This document shows, piece by piece, positions 7,668 through 15,058 of a stretch of DNA of 34,320 bases (positions are counted from its first letter, which is position 1; each line of letters opens with the position of its first letter). A program made the position numbers and the translations under genes. A model generated the notes under the pieces. The model was given only the letters and a program-made list of their open reading frames with translations. It was not told where the DNA came from and did no database searches. The stretch covers positions 1 through 34,320 of the forward strand of contig JASGLU010000018.1 in the NCBI GenBank assembly GCA_030156825.1, in the 5' to 3' direction. The DNA comes from Candidatus Atribacteria bacterium. GTDB lineage: Bacteria; Atribacterota; Atribacteria; Atribacterales; JASGLU01.

Positions 7668-7749
7668 AGAAGCTGGACGCAGGACACTGGTCGTGATGAC
7701 CAAGGAGTGGATACAAATTTTAGGTCCTCACCGTCCAGCTTGTTTTTTT
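7668..7749 (+). ncRNA. Structured leader RNA / attenuator upstream of rubrerythrin
   Basis: An outer 10-bp stem AAGCTGGACG/CGTCCAGCTT (7670-7679 with 7732-7741) is followed by TgTTTTTTT, a strong intrinsic terminator. It encloses AGGA/TCCT pairing and an inner CACT-GGTC-gtgat-GACC-aagg-AGTG hairpin plus a conserved-looking single-stranded ATACAAATTTTA. A well-placed promoter starts at its 5' edge. Transcription would normally stop here, 87 bases before rubrerythrin, and I see no good second promoter. It may be a riboswitch-like attenuator or a small RNA; the class is unknown. Confidence 0.55.
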
Positions 7750-7836
7750 GGCCGCTTTTTGTTGATTGCTCTAATTCGGAATAAGGTTGGCGGCAATGGG
7801 TTTTACCTTCTAAATTGATATAGGAGGATGAGGAAA

Positions 7837-8352
7837 ATGGCAGTTAAACATCAAATGACTAAACAAAACTTGGAAGCCGCCTATGCTGGAGAGTCCCAGG
7901 CCCACATGCGTTACCTTATTTTCGCAGATGTAGCCGAAAAAGAAGGAAGGCCCAACCTGGCTCGCTTGTTCCGGGCCATTGCCTATGCCGAACAGGTACA
8001 TGCTACCAACCACTATCGGGCTCTGGGGAACATCAACGACACGGTTAGCAATCTGGATGTGGCTATTGCCGGGGAAAATTTCGAAGTAGAAGAAATGTAC
8101 CCGGTGTATCACGAGGTAGCCAATTTCCAGGAGGAAAAAGAAGCAGCAATAACTACCCACGGGGCGCTGGAAGCAGAAAAAATCCACTACAAGATGTACC
8201 AGGAAGCTAAAAAAACAGCTCAGGCCGGGAAAGACCTCGAGCTGGGGCCGGTTCAAATTTGTTCGGTGTGTGGTTACACGGTGGAGGGTGATGCTCCGGA
8301 TAAATGTCCGATTTGCGGAGCTCCTCGGGATAAATTTAAAACTTTTAGTTGA
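7837..8352 (+). CDS. Rubrerythrin
   Basis: Rubrerythrin of 171 aa: an N-terminal ferritin-like di-iron four-helix domain (ExxYAGESQAHMRY, AEQVHATNH, and later EVANFQEEKEA and ALEAEKIH), then a C-terminal rubredoxin domain with two CxxC knuckles (CSVCGY and CPICGAP). It reduces hydrogen peroxide in the cytoplasm of anaerobes using electrons from rubredoxin. The track begins at an ATG directly abutting AGGAGG; the second ATG at 7837 has normal 9-base spacing and gives MAVKHQMTKQNL, the family start. It is followed after 30 bp by superoxide reductase, which makes the peroxide it removes. Expression probably depends on read-through of the upstream leader terminator. Confidence 0.96.
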   Translation: MAVKHQMTKQNLEAAYAGESQAHMRYLIFADVAEKEGRPNLARLFRAIAYAEQVHATNHYRALGNINDTVSNLDVAIAGENFEVEEMYPVYHEVANFQEEKEAAITTHGALEAEKIHYKMYQEAKKTAQAGKDLELGPVQICSVCGYTVEGDAPDKCPICGAPRDKFKTFS

Positions 8353-8382
8353 GACAATAAGCTAAAGCAGGAGGCGATTTTA

Positions 8383-8781
8383 ATGTCTAACTTTGGCGAT
8401 CTTTTTCAGTCGGCCGATTGGAAACAAGAAAAACATGCGCCGGTTATTGAAGGGCCGGATGAAGTTAAAAAGGGAGAAACTTTTCAGTTGCAGGTAAGTG
8501 TGGGAAAAGAAATTCCTCATCCTAATACCACCGAGCACCATATTCGCTGGATTGAGGTTTACTTTTTAGCCGATGGGGAGAAATTCCCGATTGAGTTGGG
8601 AAGAGCTGAGTTTACCGCTCATGGAGAATCTACTGAAGGACCAAACCAGGGTCCTGCTTGCACCGAGCCGGGAGTGGTGCTCCGAGCTCAACTAACCAAA
8701 AGTGGCACTCTGTGTGCCACCTCCTACTGCAACATCCACGGTTTATGGGTAAGTCAAAAGTCAATTAAGGTAAGCGAATAA
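8383..8781 (+). CDS. Superoxide reductase (desulfoferrodoxin family, one-iron type)
   Basis: 132-aa superoxide reductase of the neelaredoxin type, lacking the N-terminal desulforedoxin iron site. It reduces superoxide to hydrogen peroxide at a square-pyramidal Fe(His)4Cys centre. Predicted ligands are H18 (EKHAP), H46 (HPNTTEHH), H52, C116 and H119 (CNIHGLW); the lysine of EKH is the family's catalytic loop residue. SD CAGGAGG precedes the ATG. It follows rubrerythrin closely, so superoxide and peroxide removal are co-expressed. A strong terminator lies just after its stop. Electrons could come from the separately encoded rubredoxin at 14867. Confidence 0.95.
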   Translation: MSNFGDLFQSADWKQEKHAPVIEGPDEVKKGETFQLQVSVGKEIPHPNTTEHHIRWIEVYFLADGEKFPIELGRAEFTAHGESTEGPNQGPACTEPGVVLRAQLTKSGTLCATSYCNIHGLWVSQKSIKVSE

Positions 8782-8785
8782 TTCC

Positions 8786-8816
8786 AAAAAAGGGGGACTT
8801 AAATCCCCCTTTTTTT
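8786..8816 (+). terminator. Intrinsic terminator after superoxide reductase
   Basis: AAAAAAGGGGGA-cttaaa-TCCCCCTTTTTT hairpin with a T-run, 4 bases past the stop. It lies directly before the next gene on the same strand, so part of the transcription must read through or a promoter overlap. Confidence 0.75.
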
Positions 8817-8829
8817 GCTGGGTAGAGCC

Positions 8830-9720
8830 GTGTCACATCACAATCAGCAGGAGCTTAATCCGCGAAATTTATTGATTGCTATTTTTCTCAATCTCTCGAT
8901 TGTGGTAGTAGAAGTAGTCGGGGGGATCTTGTCGGGTAGCTTAGCCCTGGTGGCCGACGCTCTCCATAATTTGGGAGATACAGCCTCCCTTCTGGTTAGC
9001 CTTTATTCTTTTCGGGTTTCCAACCGACAGAGGGACGAGAAAAAAACCTATGGCTACCGCCGAGCTGAAGTCCTGGGGGCTTTTGTTAATTCGCTTTTGA
9101 TTTTTATCACCGCTGCTTTCATTTTGGTGGGAGCAATTGAGAGGTTGTTTTCTCCCCCACCGATTGCTACCGGGCTTCTCCTTTTAGTGGCAACCGTAGG
9201 CCTTTTAGGTAATTTTTTTTCGGTGCTGCTCCTTTCTCGGGATGCTAAAAAAAGCATCAATTTGGAAGCCTCCTTTTGGCACATTTTAATAGACACCTTT
9301 TCCTCGCTGGTAGTAATTGGTGGGGGACTGATTATGCGTTTCACCGGTTGGTATGTGGTGGACCCCATTTTGAGTATCGGGGTTTTGGTTTTGGCTCTTC
9401 GAGGAGGGGTGAGGATATTTCGCCGGGTAACCCATATCCTTATGCAGGGAGCCCCTCCTCACATTGACTTGCTCCAGCTGAAACAAAGGTTAGAAGAGAT
9501 AAAACAGGTGGAAAATATTCACCATCTTCATGTCTGGTCACTGAATGAACAAGAACATTTAGCCGAGCTGCATGTGGTAGCCAGCTGCCAGAGCGTGTCA
9601 GAGCTGGACGAACTTCGAAAAACCATCCAGTCTGTTTTAGAGCAGGAATTTCATATTTTTCACACCACTATCCAATTTGAAAGTCGAGTTTGCTCCGATT
9701 CGCTGGGGTTTTCCGTTTAA
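8830..9720 (+). CDS. Cation diffusion facilitator family transporter (CzcD/ZitB-like)
   Basis: Inner-membrane proton/metal antiporter of 296 aa exporting Zn2+ or similar divalent cations. The N-terminal region has the CDF signature SLALVADALHNLGDTASL with the metal-binding HxxxD, six hydrophobic segments (about 12-200), then a cytoplasmic domain with IHHLHVWSLNEQEHLAELHV. The track start (TTG at 8815) falls in the terminator hairpin; the GTG at 8830 (MSHHNQQELNP) is more likely, although the upstream GGGTAGAG is a weak SD. It is only 48 bp past superoxide reductase, so may belong to the same stress unit. The 3' end is 4 bp from the convergent mnmE. Exact metal unknown. Confidence 0.9.
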   Translation: MSHHNQQELNPRNLLIAIFLNLSIVVVEVVGGILSGSLALVADALHNLGDTASLLVSLYSFRVSNRQRDEKKTYGYRRAEVLGAFVNSLLIFITAAFILVGAIERLFSPPPIATGLLLLVATVGLLGNFFSVLLLSRDAKKSINLEASFWHILIDTFSSLVVIGGGLIMRFTGWYVVDPILSIGVLVLALRGGVRIFRRVTHILMQGAPPHIDLLQLKQRLEEIKQVENIHHLHVWSLNEQEHLAELHVVASCQSVSELDELRKTIQSVLEQEFHIFHTTIQFESRVCSDSLGFSV

Positions 9721-9724
9721 GCGG

Positions 9725-11161
9725 TTATTTCCCCAGACAAAACTGGGAGAAAATAGACTCCAGTAGCCTTTTGTCCCAGCTCTCACCGGTAAGACGCATT
9801 AGTGTTTTGAGAGCCTCTTCGATGAGTAAACCTAAAACATCGAGTGTAAGGCCCTCTTTTTGACTTTGCCAGGCCTCTTCAATTAGCCGCAGGGTTTTTT
9901 TAATTTCTGCTTGTTGGCGAAGAGTTAAAAGATAAGCCTCGCCTTCAAAGGAGAAAATATTTCGCACTTTTAAAACAAGCTTATCCAGCAGGGCCTCAAC
10001 CCCTTCCCCCGAGAGGGCAGAAATTCTCTGGAACTCCTCTTCGGGAAAAGTTCGCTTTAGAGATGAAAGCTCAATTTTGGGAGGAAGGTCAATTTTATTT
10101 AAAACCAAAAAATGAGGCCGATTCTGGATGAGCTCTAACAGCTGCCAGTCTTCAGCAGAGAGCGGCTGGCTCTGGTCAAGAAGCGCCAGGATAAAGTCGG
10201 ATTCGTGGATTATTTTTTTAGTTTTTTCGATTCCCAGCCACTCTACTTCCTCCTGAGATTCTCTCAGTCCGGCGGTATCTATCAAGCGCAGAGGTGTGCC
10301 TTGGTAGATCAGACTTTCTTCTATCGCGTCTCGGGTGGTGCCGGGGAAGGAAGTGACGATGGCTTTTTCCCGACCGGCAACCTGGTTGAGGAGGCTCGAT
10401 TTTCCAGTATTGGGCTTACCGACGATGGCTACCGTTGCTCCTTGCTGAAAGGGGCGCAATTTTTCGCTTTTTTTAACTTCGGCTTCCATTTCCCGGTAGA
10501 GGGACTGTAGTTCTGCTAAATAATCGTTGGCCATTTCTTCTGAATGGAGAAAATCACACTGAGCCTGAATGGAGGCTTCTATTGCAAGAAGAGTCTTTTG
10601 CCAACTTTTGATTTTGTCCCGCAGGTTACCTTTGAGATTGCGGTGGGCCAACTCCAGCGCTCGTTGGGAGCGAGCTCCTACTATTTCTGCTACCGCCTCT
10701 GCCTGGGTAAGGTCAATTCTCCCGTTTAGGAAGGCTCTTTGGGTAAATTCACCCGGGTGGGCCAGCCTGGCTCCTTCTCGCAAACACAACTCTACTATTT
10801 TCTGAGCGAGCAGAACTCCCCCATGGAACTGAAACTCGACTACGTCTTCCCGGGTGTAACTTCGAGGCGCGCGCATTACTACTACCAGCGCCTGGTCAAT
10901 CCCTTGCTGAGAGGCTGGGTCTTGGATTTCTCCCAAATAAAGTCGGAAAGAATGAAACTCTTCTGGCGTCCGACCACGGTTAGCCCGGAAGAGTCTTCCG
11001 GCAATAGAAATTGCCTGCGGACCACTCAGCCTGACTATGCCTATTCCGCCCTGTCCTGGGGGCGTACTTATCGCAACAATAGTATCGGTAGAATAGTTAG
11101 ACGTTGTTTCTGGTTTTTTTGGGTCGGGGTTTTTTAGAATAGTTTGCCTTTTTTCTACCAT
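9725..11161 (-). CDS. mnmE: tRNA uridine-5-carboxymethylaminomethyl synthesis GTPase MnmE
   Basis: With MnmG, MnmE builds the 5-(carboxymethyl)aminomethyl group on U34 of certain tRNAs. 478 aa, normal. The N-terminal tetrahydrofolate-binding domain contains DTIVAISTPPGQGGIGIVRLSG, then a helical domain with an inserted G domain: GKPNTGKSSLL (G1), DTAGLRE (G3), NKID (G4). It ends with the conserved CLGK whose Cys is family-invariant. About 25 residues precede the usual family start, with only the ATG at 11161 available; they overlap the 3' end of jag by 65 nt in another frame. It is the last gene of the rpmH block. mnmG, its usual partner, is not in the window. MnmA, acting on the same base, lies in the sulfur operon. 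Confidence 0.97.
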   Translation of the reverse strand: MVEKRQTILKNPDPKKPETTSNYSTDTIVAISTPPGQGGIGIVRLSGPQAISIAGRLFRANRGRTPEEFHSFRLYLGEIQDPASQQGIDQALVVVMRAPRSYTREDVVEFQFHGGVLLAQKIVELCLREGARLAHPGEFTQRAFLNGRIDLTQAEAVAEIVGARSQRALELAHRNLKGNLRDKIKSWQKTLLAIEASIQAQCDFLHSEEMANDYLAELQSLYREMEAEVKKSEKLRPFQQGATVAIVGKPNTGKSSLLNQVAGREKAIVTSFPGTTRDAIEESLIYQGTPLRLIDTAGLRESQEEVEWLGIEKTKKIIHESDFILALLDQSQPLSAEDWQLLELIQNRPHFLVLNKIDLPPKIELSSLKRTFPEEEFQRISALSGEGVEALLDKLVLKVRNIFSFEGEAYLLTLRQQAEIKKTLRLIEEAWQSQKEGLTLDVLGLLIEEALKTLMRLTGESWDKRLLESIFSQFCLGK

Positions 11162-11888
11162 TTTTAAGGTCGATTACCACTCGCCTTTGAGGTTCTTGTC
11201 CTATGCTGTAAGTGGTAACCCGGGGATTATCCTTCAAGGCGGTATGTATGATTCTCCGTTCTTTGGCGCTCATCGGTCTTAGTTTTGCCCTTTTCTTATC
11301 CTGCAGTACCTTTTGGGCCGTTTTCTGGGCTAACTGTTTGAGATTTTCCTCCTGCCGCTTTTGGTAGCCAGAGATATCTACCGACAAGCCTACCTGAGAA
11401 AACCCTTTTTTGGCCAGAAGGATTTTAAGGAAAGACTCTATCGCTTCTAAGGTCTCTCCTCGTTTTCCGATTAAGAGACCGGCGTCTTGTCCCTCAATTT
11501 CGACCAGCAGCCTCCCTTCTTTTTCTTGAAAGGAGTAGTTGACCTCTACCTCCATTTTTTTTAGAAAACCCCCCAGAAATTGATCTAACATTTCCCGGGC
11601 GCGGGCTAAATTTTGGCTTTGGTCCTCGTCCGGGGGCTGGTCGGGGGTGGAAGAAGCTTTTACCGGCTGGGACGAAGTCTCCTGTGGGCTTTCCTCTTCC
11701 GTCTTTTCTCCTCCTTCGTCTATCCAGACCCTTACCCGAAGCATTTTGGGGGATAGGATTCCTAAAAAACCTTTATTTTCAGCAATAATTTCATAACCTA
11801 ATTTTTCTTTGGGCACCTCGAAGTAACGAGCTGAGCGCTCTAATACTTCTTCTAAGGTTTTCCCTGAAACCTCAACGCTTCTTTGCAT
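11097..11888 (-). CDS. jag: RNA-binding protein Jag/KhpB (SpoIIIJ-associated)
   Basis: 263-aa RNA-binding protein with three domains in order: Jag-N (MQRSVEVSGKTLEEVLERSARYF, 1-52), an acidic Ser/Gln/Pro-rich linker, a KH domain with GLLIGKRGETLEAI, and an R3H domain (RRIIHTALKDNPRVTTYS) ending near RRVVIDLK. The track's 341-aa form extends through yidC in another frame. The ATG at 11888 after AAAGGTGG is correct and overlaps the yidC end by 17 nt. A basic tail of about 20 residues runs past the usual end, into the mnmE start. It probably acts with KhpA and YidC in RNA and envelope processes, as in other bacteria. Confidence 0.94.
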   Translation of the reverse strand: MQRSVEVSGKTLEEVLERSARYFEVPKEKLGYEIIAENKGFLGILSPKMLRVRVWIDEGGEKTEEESPQETSSQPVKASSTPDQPPDEDQSQNLARAREMLDQFLGGFLKKMEVEVNYSFQEKEGRLLVEIEGQDAGLLIGKRGETLEAIESFLKILLAKKGFSQVGLSVDISGYQKRQEENLKQLAQKTAQKVLQDKKRAKLRPMSAKERRIIHTALKDNPRVTTYSIGQEPQRRVVIDLKNGRKKANYSKKPRPKKTRNNV

Positions 11889-12693
11889 GTTTTTTCCCAC
11901 CTTTTTTCCCTTTTTGTTTCTTTTTCCCTTTTTCTTCCTTGTTGTTTGAGGCCGGCAACTGCCGCTGTTCGCTTTGTTCAACCGTGGCTGGGGGAGGATC
12001 GTCGACCGCCGAGGCCTGGACCGCGATGGTTCCCGGTTCTGCTTGGGAAGAAGGAGACTTTGCCTTTTGAACCTGAAGGTTGACCATATATTGTTGAAAA
12101 ATATAAAATAGGTTAGACACAAACCAGTAAAGCAGCACTCCTGCCGGGAGGCTCCAGCTGATGAAAACTAAAAATACCGGCATGATAACCATCATTAACA
12201 TGTTCTGTTGAGCGCCTTCCCCTGAAGCAGGCATGGCCATTTTCTGCTGGAGGAAAGTGGTGAACCCCATGGCTAAAGGTAGTATAAAATAAGGATCGGG
12301 TTGAGAGAGGGTGGGGAGCCAGAGGAAACTTTCTGAACCGTAGTCGTAACTGGCAAATACCCGGTATAAAACAAATAAAAAGGGAAGTTGGATTAAAAGG
12401 GGTAGACAACCACCTAAAGGGTTAACCCCTTTTTCCCGGTATAACTTCATGATTTCTTCGTTTAATTTTTGGGGGTCACCTTTGTGTTTTTCCTGAAGTT
12501 TTTTAACCTCGGGCTGAATTTCTTGCATAGCTCGGGTGGATAAGTTCTGGCGATGAATTAGTGGATAAAGCGCTAATCTGATTACCAACGTAAGAAGGAT
12601 AATAGCTATCCCATAGCTGCCGGTTAGCTGATAAAAAAAGTCTAAGATATAGGCCATCCCTTGGGCTAGCCCATCCCAAATTTGCGACCACAT
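11872..12693 (-). CDS. yidC: Membrane protein insertase YidC/Oxa1/SpoIIIJ
   Basis: 273-aa insertase placing proteins into the inner membrane alone or with SecYEG. No large periplasmic P1 domain precedes the first conserved segment (YGIAIILLTLVIRLALYPL), whose Arg sits in the hydrophilic groove. A cytoplasmic helical hairpin (MQEIQPEVKKLQEKHKGDP) follows, then four more membrane segments. The tail is very basic (GKKKQKGKKGG), as in forms that bind ribosomes. SD AAGGTGA precedes the ATG. The short form is typical of Gram-positive-type YidC, notable beside the outer-membrane exporter genes elsewhere. The signal before the first segment is an ordinary N-terminal helix, not a lipobox. Confidence 0.96.
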   Translation of the reverse strand: MWSQIWDGLAQGMAYILDFFYQLTGSYGIAIILLTLVIRLALYPLIHRQNLSTRAMQEIQPEVKKLQEKHKGDPQKLNEEIMKLYREKGVNPLGGCLPLLIQLPFLFVLYRVFASYDYGSESFLWLPTLSQPDPYFILPLAMGFTTFLQQKMAMPASGEGAQQNMLMMVIMPVFLVFISWSLPAGVLLYWFVSNLFYIFQQYMVNLQVQKAKSPSSQAEPGTIAVQASAVDDPPPATVEQSEQRQLPASNNKEEKGKKKQKGKKGGKKHAKKR

Positions 12694-12757
12694 TAGTTAA
12701 TCACCTTTTCCTTTTGATTTTGGTATTTTCCGAGAGCAAGCAAGAGCTTAGGCGACC

Positions 12758-12994
12758 TCAAGGAACCGGATCACACCCGCCTCGAGAGTAAGGGTGGCAA
12801 CGAAGAATCCTCCATAGAGCCATCAACCCTCCGCGAAAGAGGCCGTGTTTTTTCAGAGCTTGCCGGGCATACTCCGAACAAGTGGGCTCAAAACGACAAT
12901 TAGGGGGGAAAAGAGGAGAAATAAATTTTTGATACCAATTTAATAAAATATCAAATCCCGCTATTATTTTGTTTTCCCATAGTCTATTTTCCAT
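12758..12994 (-). CDS. yidD: Membrane protein insertion efficiency factor YidD
   Basis: Small membrane-associated protein of 78 aa that assists YidC-dependent insertion. The family signature is complete: [22 protein letters not shown] then [12 protein letters not shown] and [19 protein letters not shown]. The track extends 29 residues into rnpA; the ATG at 12994 (MENRLWENK) overlaps the end of rnpA by 11 nt and gives the normal length. The SD is weak (GGGA), which fits coupling to rnpA translation. Confidence 0.93.
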   Translation of the reverse strand: MENRLWENKIIAGFDILLNWYQKFISPLFPPNCRFEPTCSEYARQALKKHGLFRGGLMALWRILRCHPYSRGGCDPVP

Positions 12995-13325
12995 CAATAT
13001 TATTCCCGATGCCAGCCCGATCCAACAGTTTGCCCATTTGAGAAACCAACTGGGTAAAATCCTCTTCCAACAGCCGCTCATCGCTCAGAAAAAAGAGGTC
13101 CCACGGTTTATCCTCCACCGCAAACAGAAAATTAACCCGAAAGGCCTCTCTTAGACGCCTGCGAATCCGATTGCGATAAACCGCTTTTTTGCTCTTGCCA
13201 GCAAAACAAACCCGTAATTTCCCAGCTGTTCTCTTTCGGTACCAAAGACGAATCGCTCCTGCCGAAACCCGCTTCCCATTTCTAAAAAGCTGGGCAAAGT
13301 CCTGCTCTCGGCTAATAGTTTCCAT
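12984..13325 (-). CDS. rnpA: Ribonuclease P protein component
   Basis: 113-aa protein subunit of RNase P, which with the catalytic RNA removes the 5' leader of precursor tRNAs. The RNR signature is present ([19 protein letters not shown]) along with the N-terminal [12 protein letters not shown] and the central aromatic/basic strand. Starts 6 bp after rpmH; SD is weak, so translation may be coupled to rpmH. The order rpmH-rnpA-yidD-yidC is the conserved one. Confidence 0.96.
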   Translation of the reverse strand: METISREQDFAQLFRNGKRVSAGAIRLWYRKRTAGKLRVCFAGKSKKAVYRNRIRRRLREAFRVNFLFAVEDKPWDLFFLSDERLLEEDFTQLVSQMGKLLDRAGIGNNIDGK

Positions 13326-13331
13326 TTAATT

Positions 13332-13466
13332 TTATACAGCCAATCGCTTCCGGCCCTTTTTCCTCCTGCGACGAATAACCTCTTGCCCGCTTTTGGTTCT
13401 CATCCGCACCAAAAAGCCGTGAGTCCGCTTCCTTCTAATTTTATGAGGTTGGTAGGTTCTTTTCAC
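13332..13466 (-). CDS. rpmH: 50S ribosomal protein L34
   Basis: Too short for the ORF track. A GTG start 9 bases after AGGAG gives 44 residues beginning [18 protein letters not shown], continuing [17 protein letters not shown] and ending GRKRLAV. This is L34 from end to end. It is first in the rpmH-rnpA-yidD-yidC-jag-mnmE block and has a near-consensus promoter upstream. dnaA, the usual divergent neighbour in many Bacillota, is absent. Confidence 0.98.
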   Translation of the reverse strand: MKRTYQPHKIRRKRTHGFLVRMRTKSGQEVIRRRRKKGRKRLAV

Positions 13467-13527
13467 TCAAGCGCGCTCCTTTCTTTGTTCGGTCCGTTCT
13501 TTCTCTGTCCGGAAACACTGTGGGTAA

Positions 13528-13557
13528 ATTATATCGGCAACCGACCCCCCAAGTCAA
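13528..13557 (-). promoter_or_regulatory. Promoter of the rpmH operon
   Basis: TTGACT, 18-bp spacer, TATAAT on the minus strand, ending about 60 bases before the rpmH start. Near-consensus sigma-70, as expected for a ribosomal protein gene. Confidence 0.75.
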
Positions 13558-13564
13558 CTGCTCG

Positions 13565-13645
13565 AGGAGAGGATTAATGTGAGAGTGAAAATGAACCTCA
13601 AGAACCTCGGATTTTCGCCTTCATCTGGTGCTACAAGAGGGACGA
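13565..13645 (-). repeat. Repeat family C, copy 1
   Basis: On the minus strand, GAGGTTCTTGAGGTTCATTT and following TTCACTCTCACATTAATCCTCTCC match, with a few substitutions, the plus-strand copy at 22165-22257. The flanking GGCGAAAA/TTTTCACT can pair imperfectly. It lies between the rpmH promoter and the ERCC4 gene end. Confidence 0.65.
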
Positions 13646-13649
13646 CCGT

Positions 13650-14510
13650 CTACTCTTTTTCCTCATTGTAAAGTCGGTAAATTCTTTTGAACCAGCGATA
13701 GCTCCACTCGTTAGCGACTTTGCGGTTGTCACAAAAAATAATTTGAAATTCGGGAAAGAGGACGTAAAGTTCAGCTAAAACGTCGGCCACGTAAGAAGGT
13801 TTAAAGTAGGGGTTCTTTTTCGGGTTTATCAGGTCAGCATAGGAGCATTCAAGAATCATTGTTCGATAGGGAACGGTTTTGAGCTCATGCAAAGATGCCC
13901 GGAGTAGCTCAAAAGATTGCATGTTATGAAGCAGGTTTTCCCTGGTTTTCCTTTCTACTACGGCAACCACCTGCTCATCAAGCTTTAGGCCGTAATCGCC
14001 CACCGCCAGGTTTTCCCTTATTACCTGGCAATTGGGGAATTTCCAGGGATATCGTTCTCGGGTGTCGATAACCACCGTAAACGACTCGTTTTTCCCTCCC
14101 TGGGGAACATAGGCCTTTCTTCCCCTGGCTCGGGCTGCACTCTGGGTTACCCAAAATATCTGTTCGTAGTATTCGCCCGGACGAGTTTTGTATTCTTTTT
14201 TAAAGATTACGAACCAGCATCGTTTCCGGATTTTCCGGTCTAAAATGATTTCCAGCTTTTTTCCATAATGGGCTAAAGATTTGATGTTAGAACTATCAAT
14301 CAGAGCAAGTTCTTCTAAATCTTCCTCGGTAAAGTAACCTAACCGTTGGCAAAATATCTTTTTATTGCTTGCTGGCCACTTCTCTTGAGTGGCTAAACAG
14401 AGGAAGTGCCCGGCTTTTTCCTCGATTGCTAAGATATAGGGGAACCTTTGGTCTTCATTGGCAAAAACCAGCCATCGACGAGGTGATGAATGGCTACTAG
14501 GTTCATTCAT
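13650..14510 (-). CDS. ERCC4-domain nuclease
   Basis: 286-aa protein with an ERCC4/XPF-type nuclease domain in its C-terminal half: FTVVIDTRERYPW, NLAVGDYGLKL, then VVAVVERKTRENLLHNM, the core GDY...ERKxxxD-type metal site, with Glu where the family often has Asp. Further matches are MILECSYADLI and the end VANEWSYRWFKRIYRLY. The first 130 residues are rich in Trp, Lys and Cys and not assigned to a domain. The class contains DNA repair and phage or mobile-element nucleases; which role applies here is unknown. A plausible promoter at 14620-14648 leaves a 100-base leader. It lies upstream of rpmH on the same strand, where dnaA might be expected. Confidence 0.8.
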   Translation of the reverse strand: MNEPSSHSSPRRWLVFANEDQRFPYILAIEEKAGHFLCLATQEKWPASNKKIFCQRLGYFTEEDLEELALIDSSNIKSLAHYGKKLEIILDRKIRKRCWFVIFKKEYKTRPGEYYEQIFWVTQSAARARGRKAYVPQGGKNESFTVVIDTRERYPWKFPNCQVIRENLAVGDYGLKLDEQVVAVVERKTRENLLHNMQSFELLRASLHELKTVPYRTMILECSYADLINPKKNPYFKPSYVADVLAELYVLFPEFQIIFCDNRKVANEWSYRWFKRIYRLYNEEKE

Positions 14511-14866
14511 CGGTTTATTTTCCCCCTGAGTAGCAAAAATTTTTATTCCGGATTAGCCTTCCCTCCGTTTTGGGAATGTCTCCTTACCCCCCAATTTTTA
14601 CCAAAGATAGTTTTTGGTTATTGTACAATGCTTTTTGGTAAATCACAACCGAGCGCATCAGGGGCTTGGCTGACCGATTCCCCCTTTCTTAACTCCCAGC
14701 GGATTGCAATAAAAGGAGCAATTTTCCTCTCCTTGAGATTGTCGCCCTCGACCAGAATTTTATAAAAAGAAATGATGTCTGCCCTCCCGGATATTAAATT
14801 TTTCTCGACTATTGTCCTTTTTTCTTTTATGATAAAGGAATCCAAGCCGAGAAAGGGGGAGTGAAA
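14511..14866. other. Intergenic region between ERCC4 nuclease and rubredoxin
   Basis: Divergent promoter region. An 89-aa minus-strand ORF (14618-14887) covers part of it but overlaps the rubredoxin start, has no recognisable motif and no SD, and is not called. Apart from the candidate promoter below I see no gene or repeat here. Confidence 0.5.
14620..14648 (-). promoter_or_regulatory. Candidate promoter of the ERCC4 nuclease gene
   Basis: TTGTGA, 17-bp spacer, TACAAT on the minus strand, about 110 bases before the start codon. The -10 sits in the palindrome TTGTACAA. Confidence 0.4.
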
Positions 14867-15025
14867 ATGGAAAGATATGTTTGTCAAATCTGTGGTTATG
14901 TGTATGATCCGGAAAAAGGAGATCCAGACGGAGGAATAGCTCCGGGAACTCCTTTTACAGAACTACCCGATGACTGGGTCTGCCCGGTGTGTGGGGCTGG
15001 AAAAGACCAATTTGAGGTTGAGTAA
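14867..15025 (+). CDS. Rubredoxin
   Basis: Below the ORF-track length limit. 52 aa, full-length rubredoxin with a Fe(Cys)4 centre: [14 protein letters not shown] at the N-terminus and [14 protein letters not shown] at the C-terminus. It carries electrons to rubrerythrin, superoxide reductase or other partners. The ATG follows GGGGGAG at good spacing; a GTG six bases earlier is too close. Monocistronic, closed by a strong stem-loop. Confidence 0.97.
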   Translation: MERYVCQICGYVYDPEKGDPDGGIAPGTPFTELPDDWVCPVCGAGKDQFEVE

Positions 15026-15058
15026 GGACGCAGGTGTTGGTTGCTTTAAGTTATTCTG

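Noticed and set aside
7810-8256. 148-aa minus-strand ORF opposite rubrerythrin
   Set aside because: Shadow of the rubrerythrin coding frame, which has complete domains and a good SD.
13467-13649. Chromosome replication origin next to rpmH
   Set aside because: No dnaA and no cluster of DnaA boxes could be found by eye; the region holds a promoter and a family C repeat.
14618-14887. 89-aa minus-strand ORF
   Set aside because: Overlaps the rubredoxin start on the other strand, has no SD and no recognisable motif.
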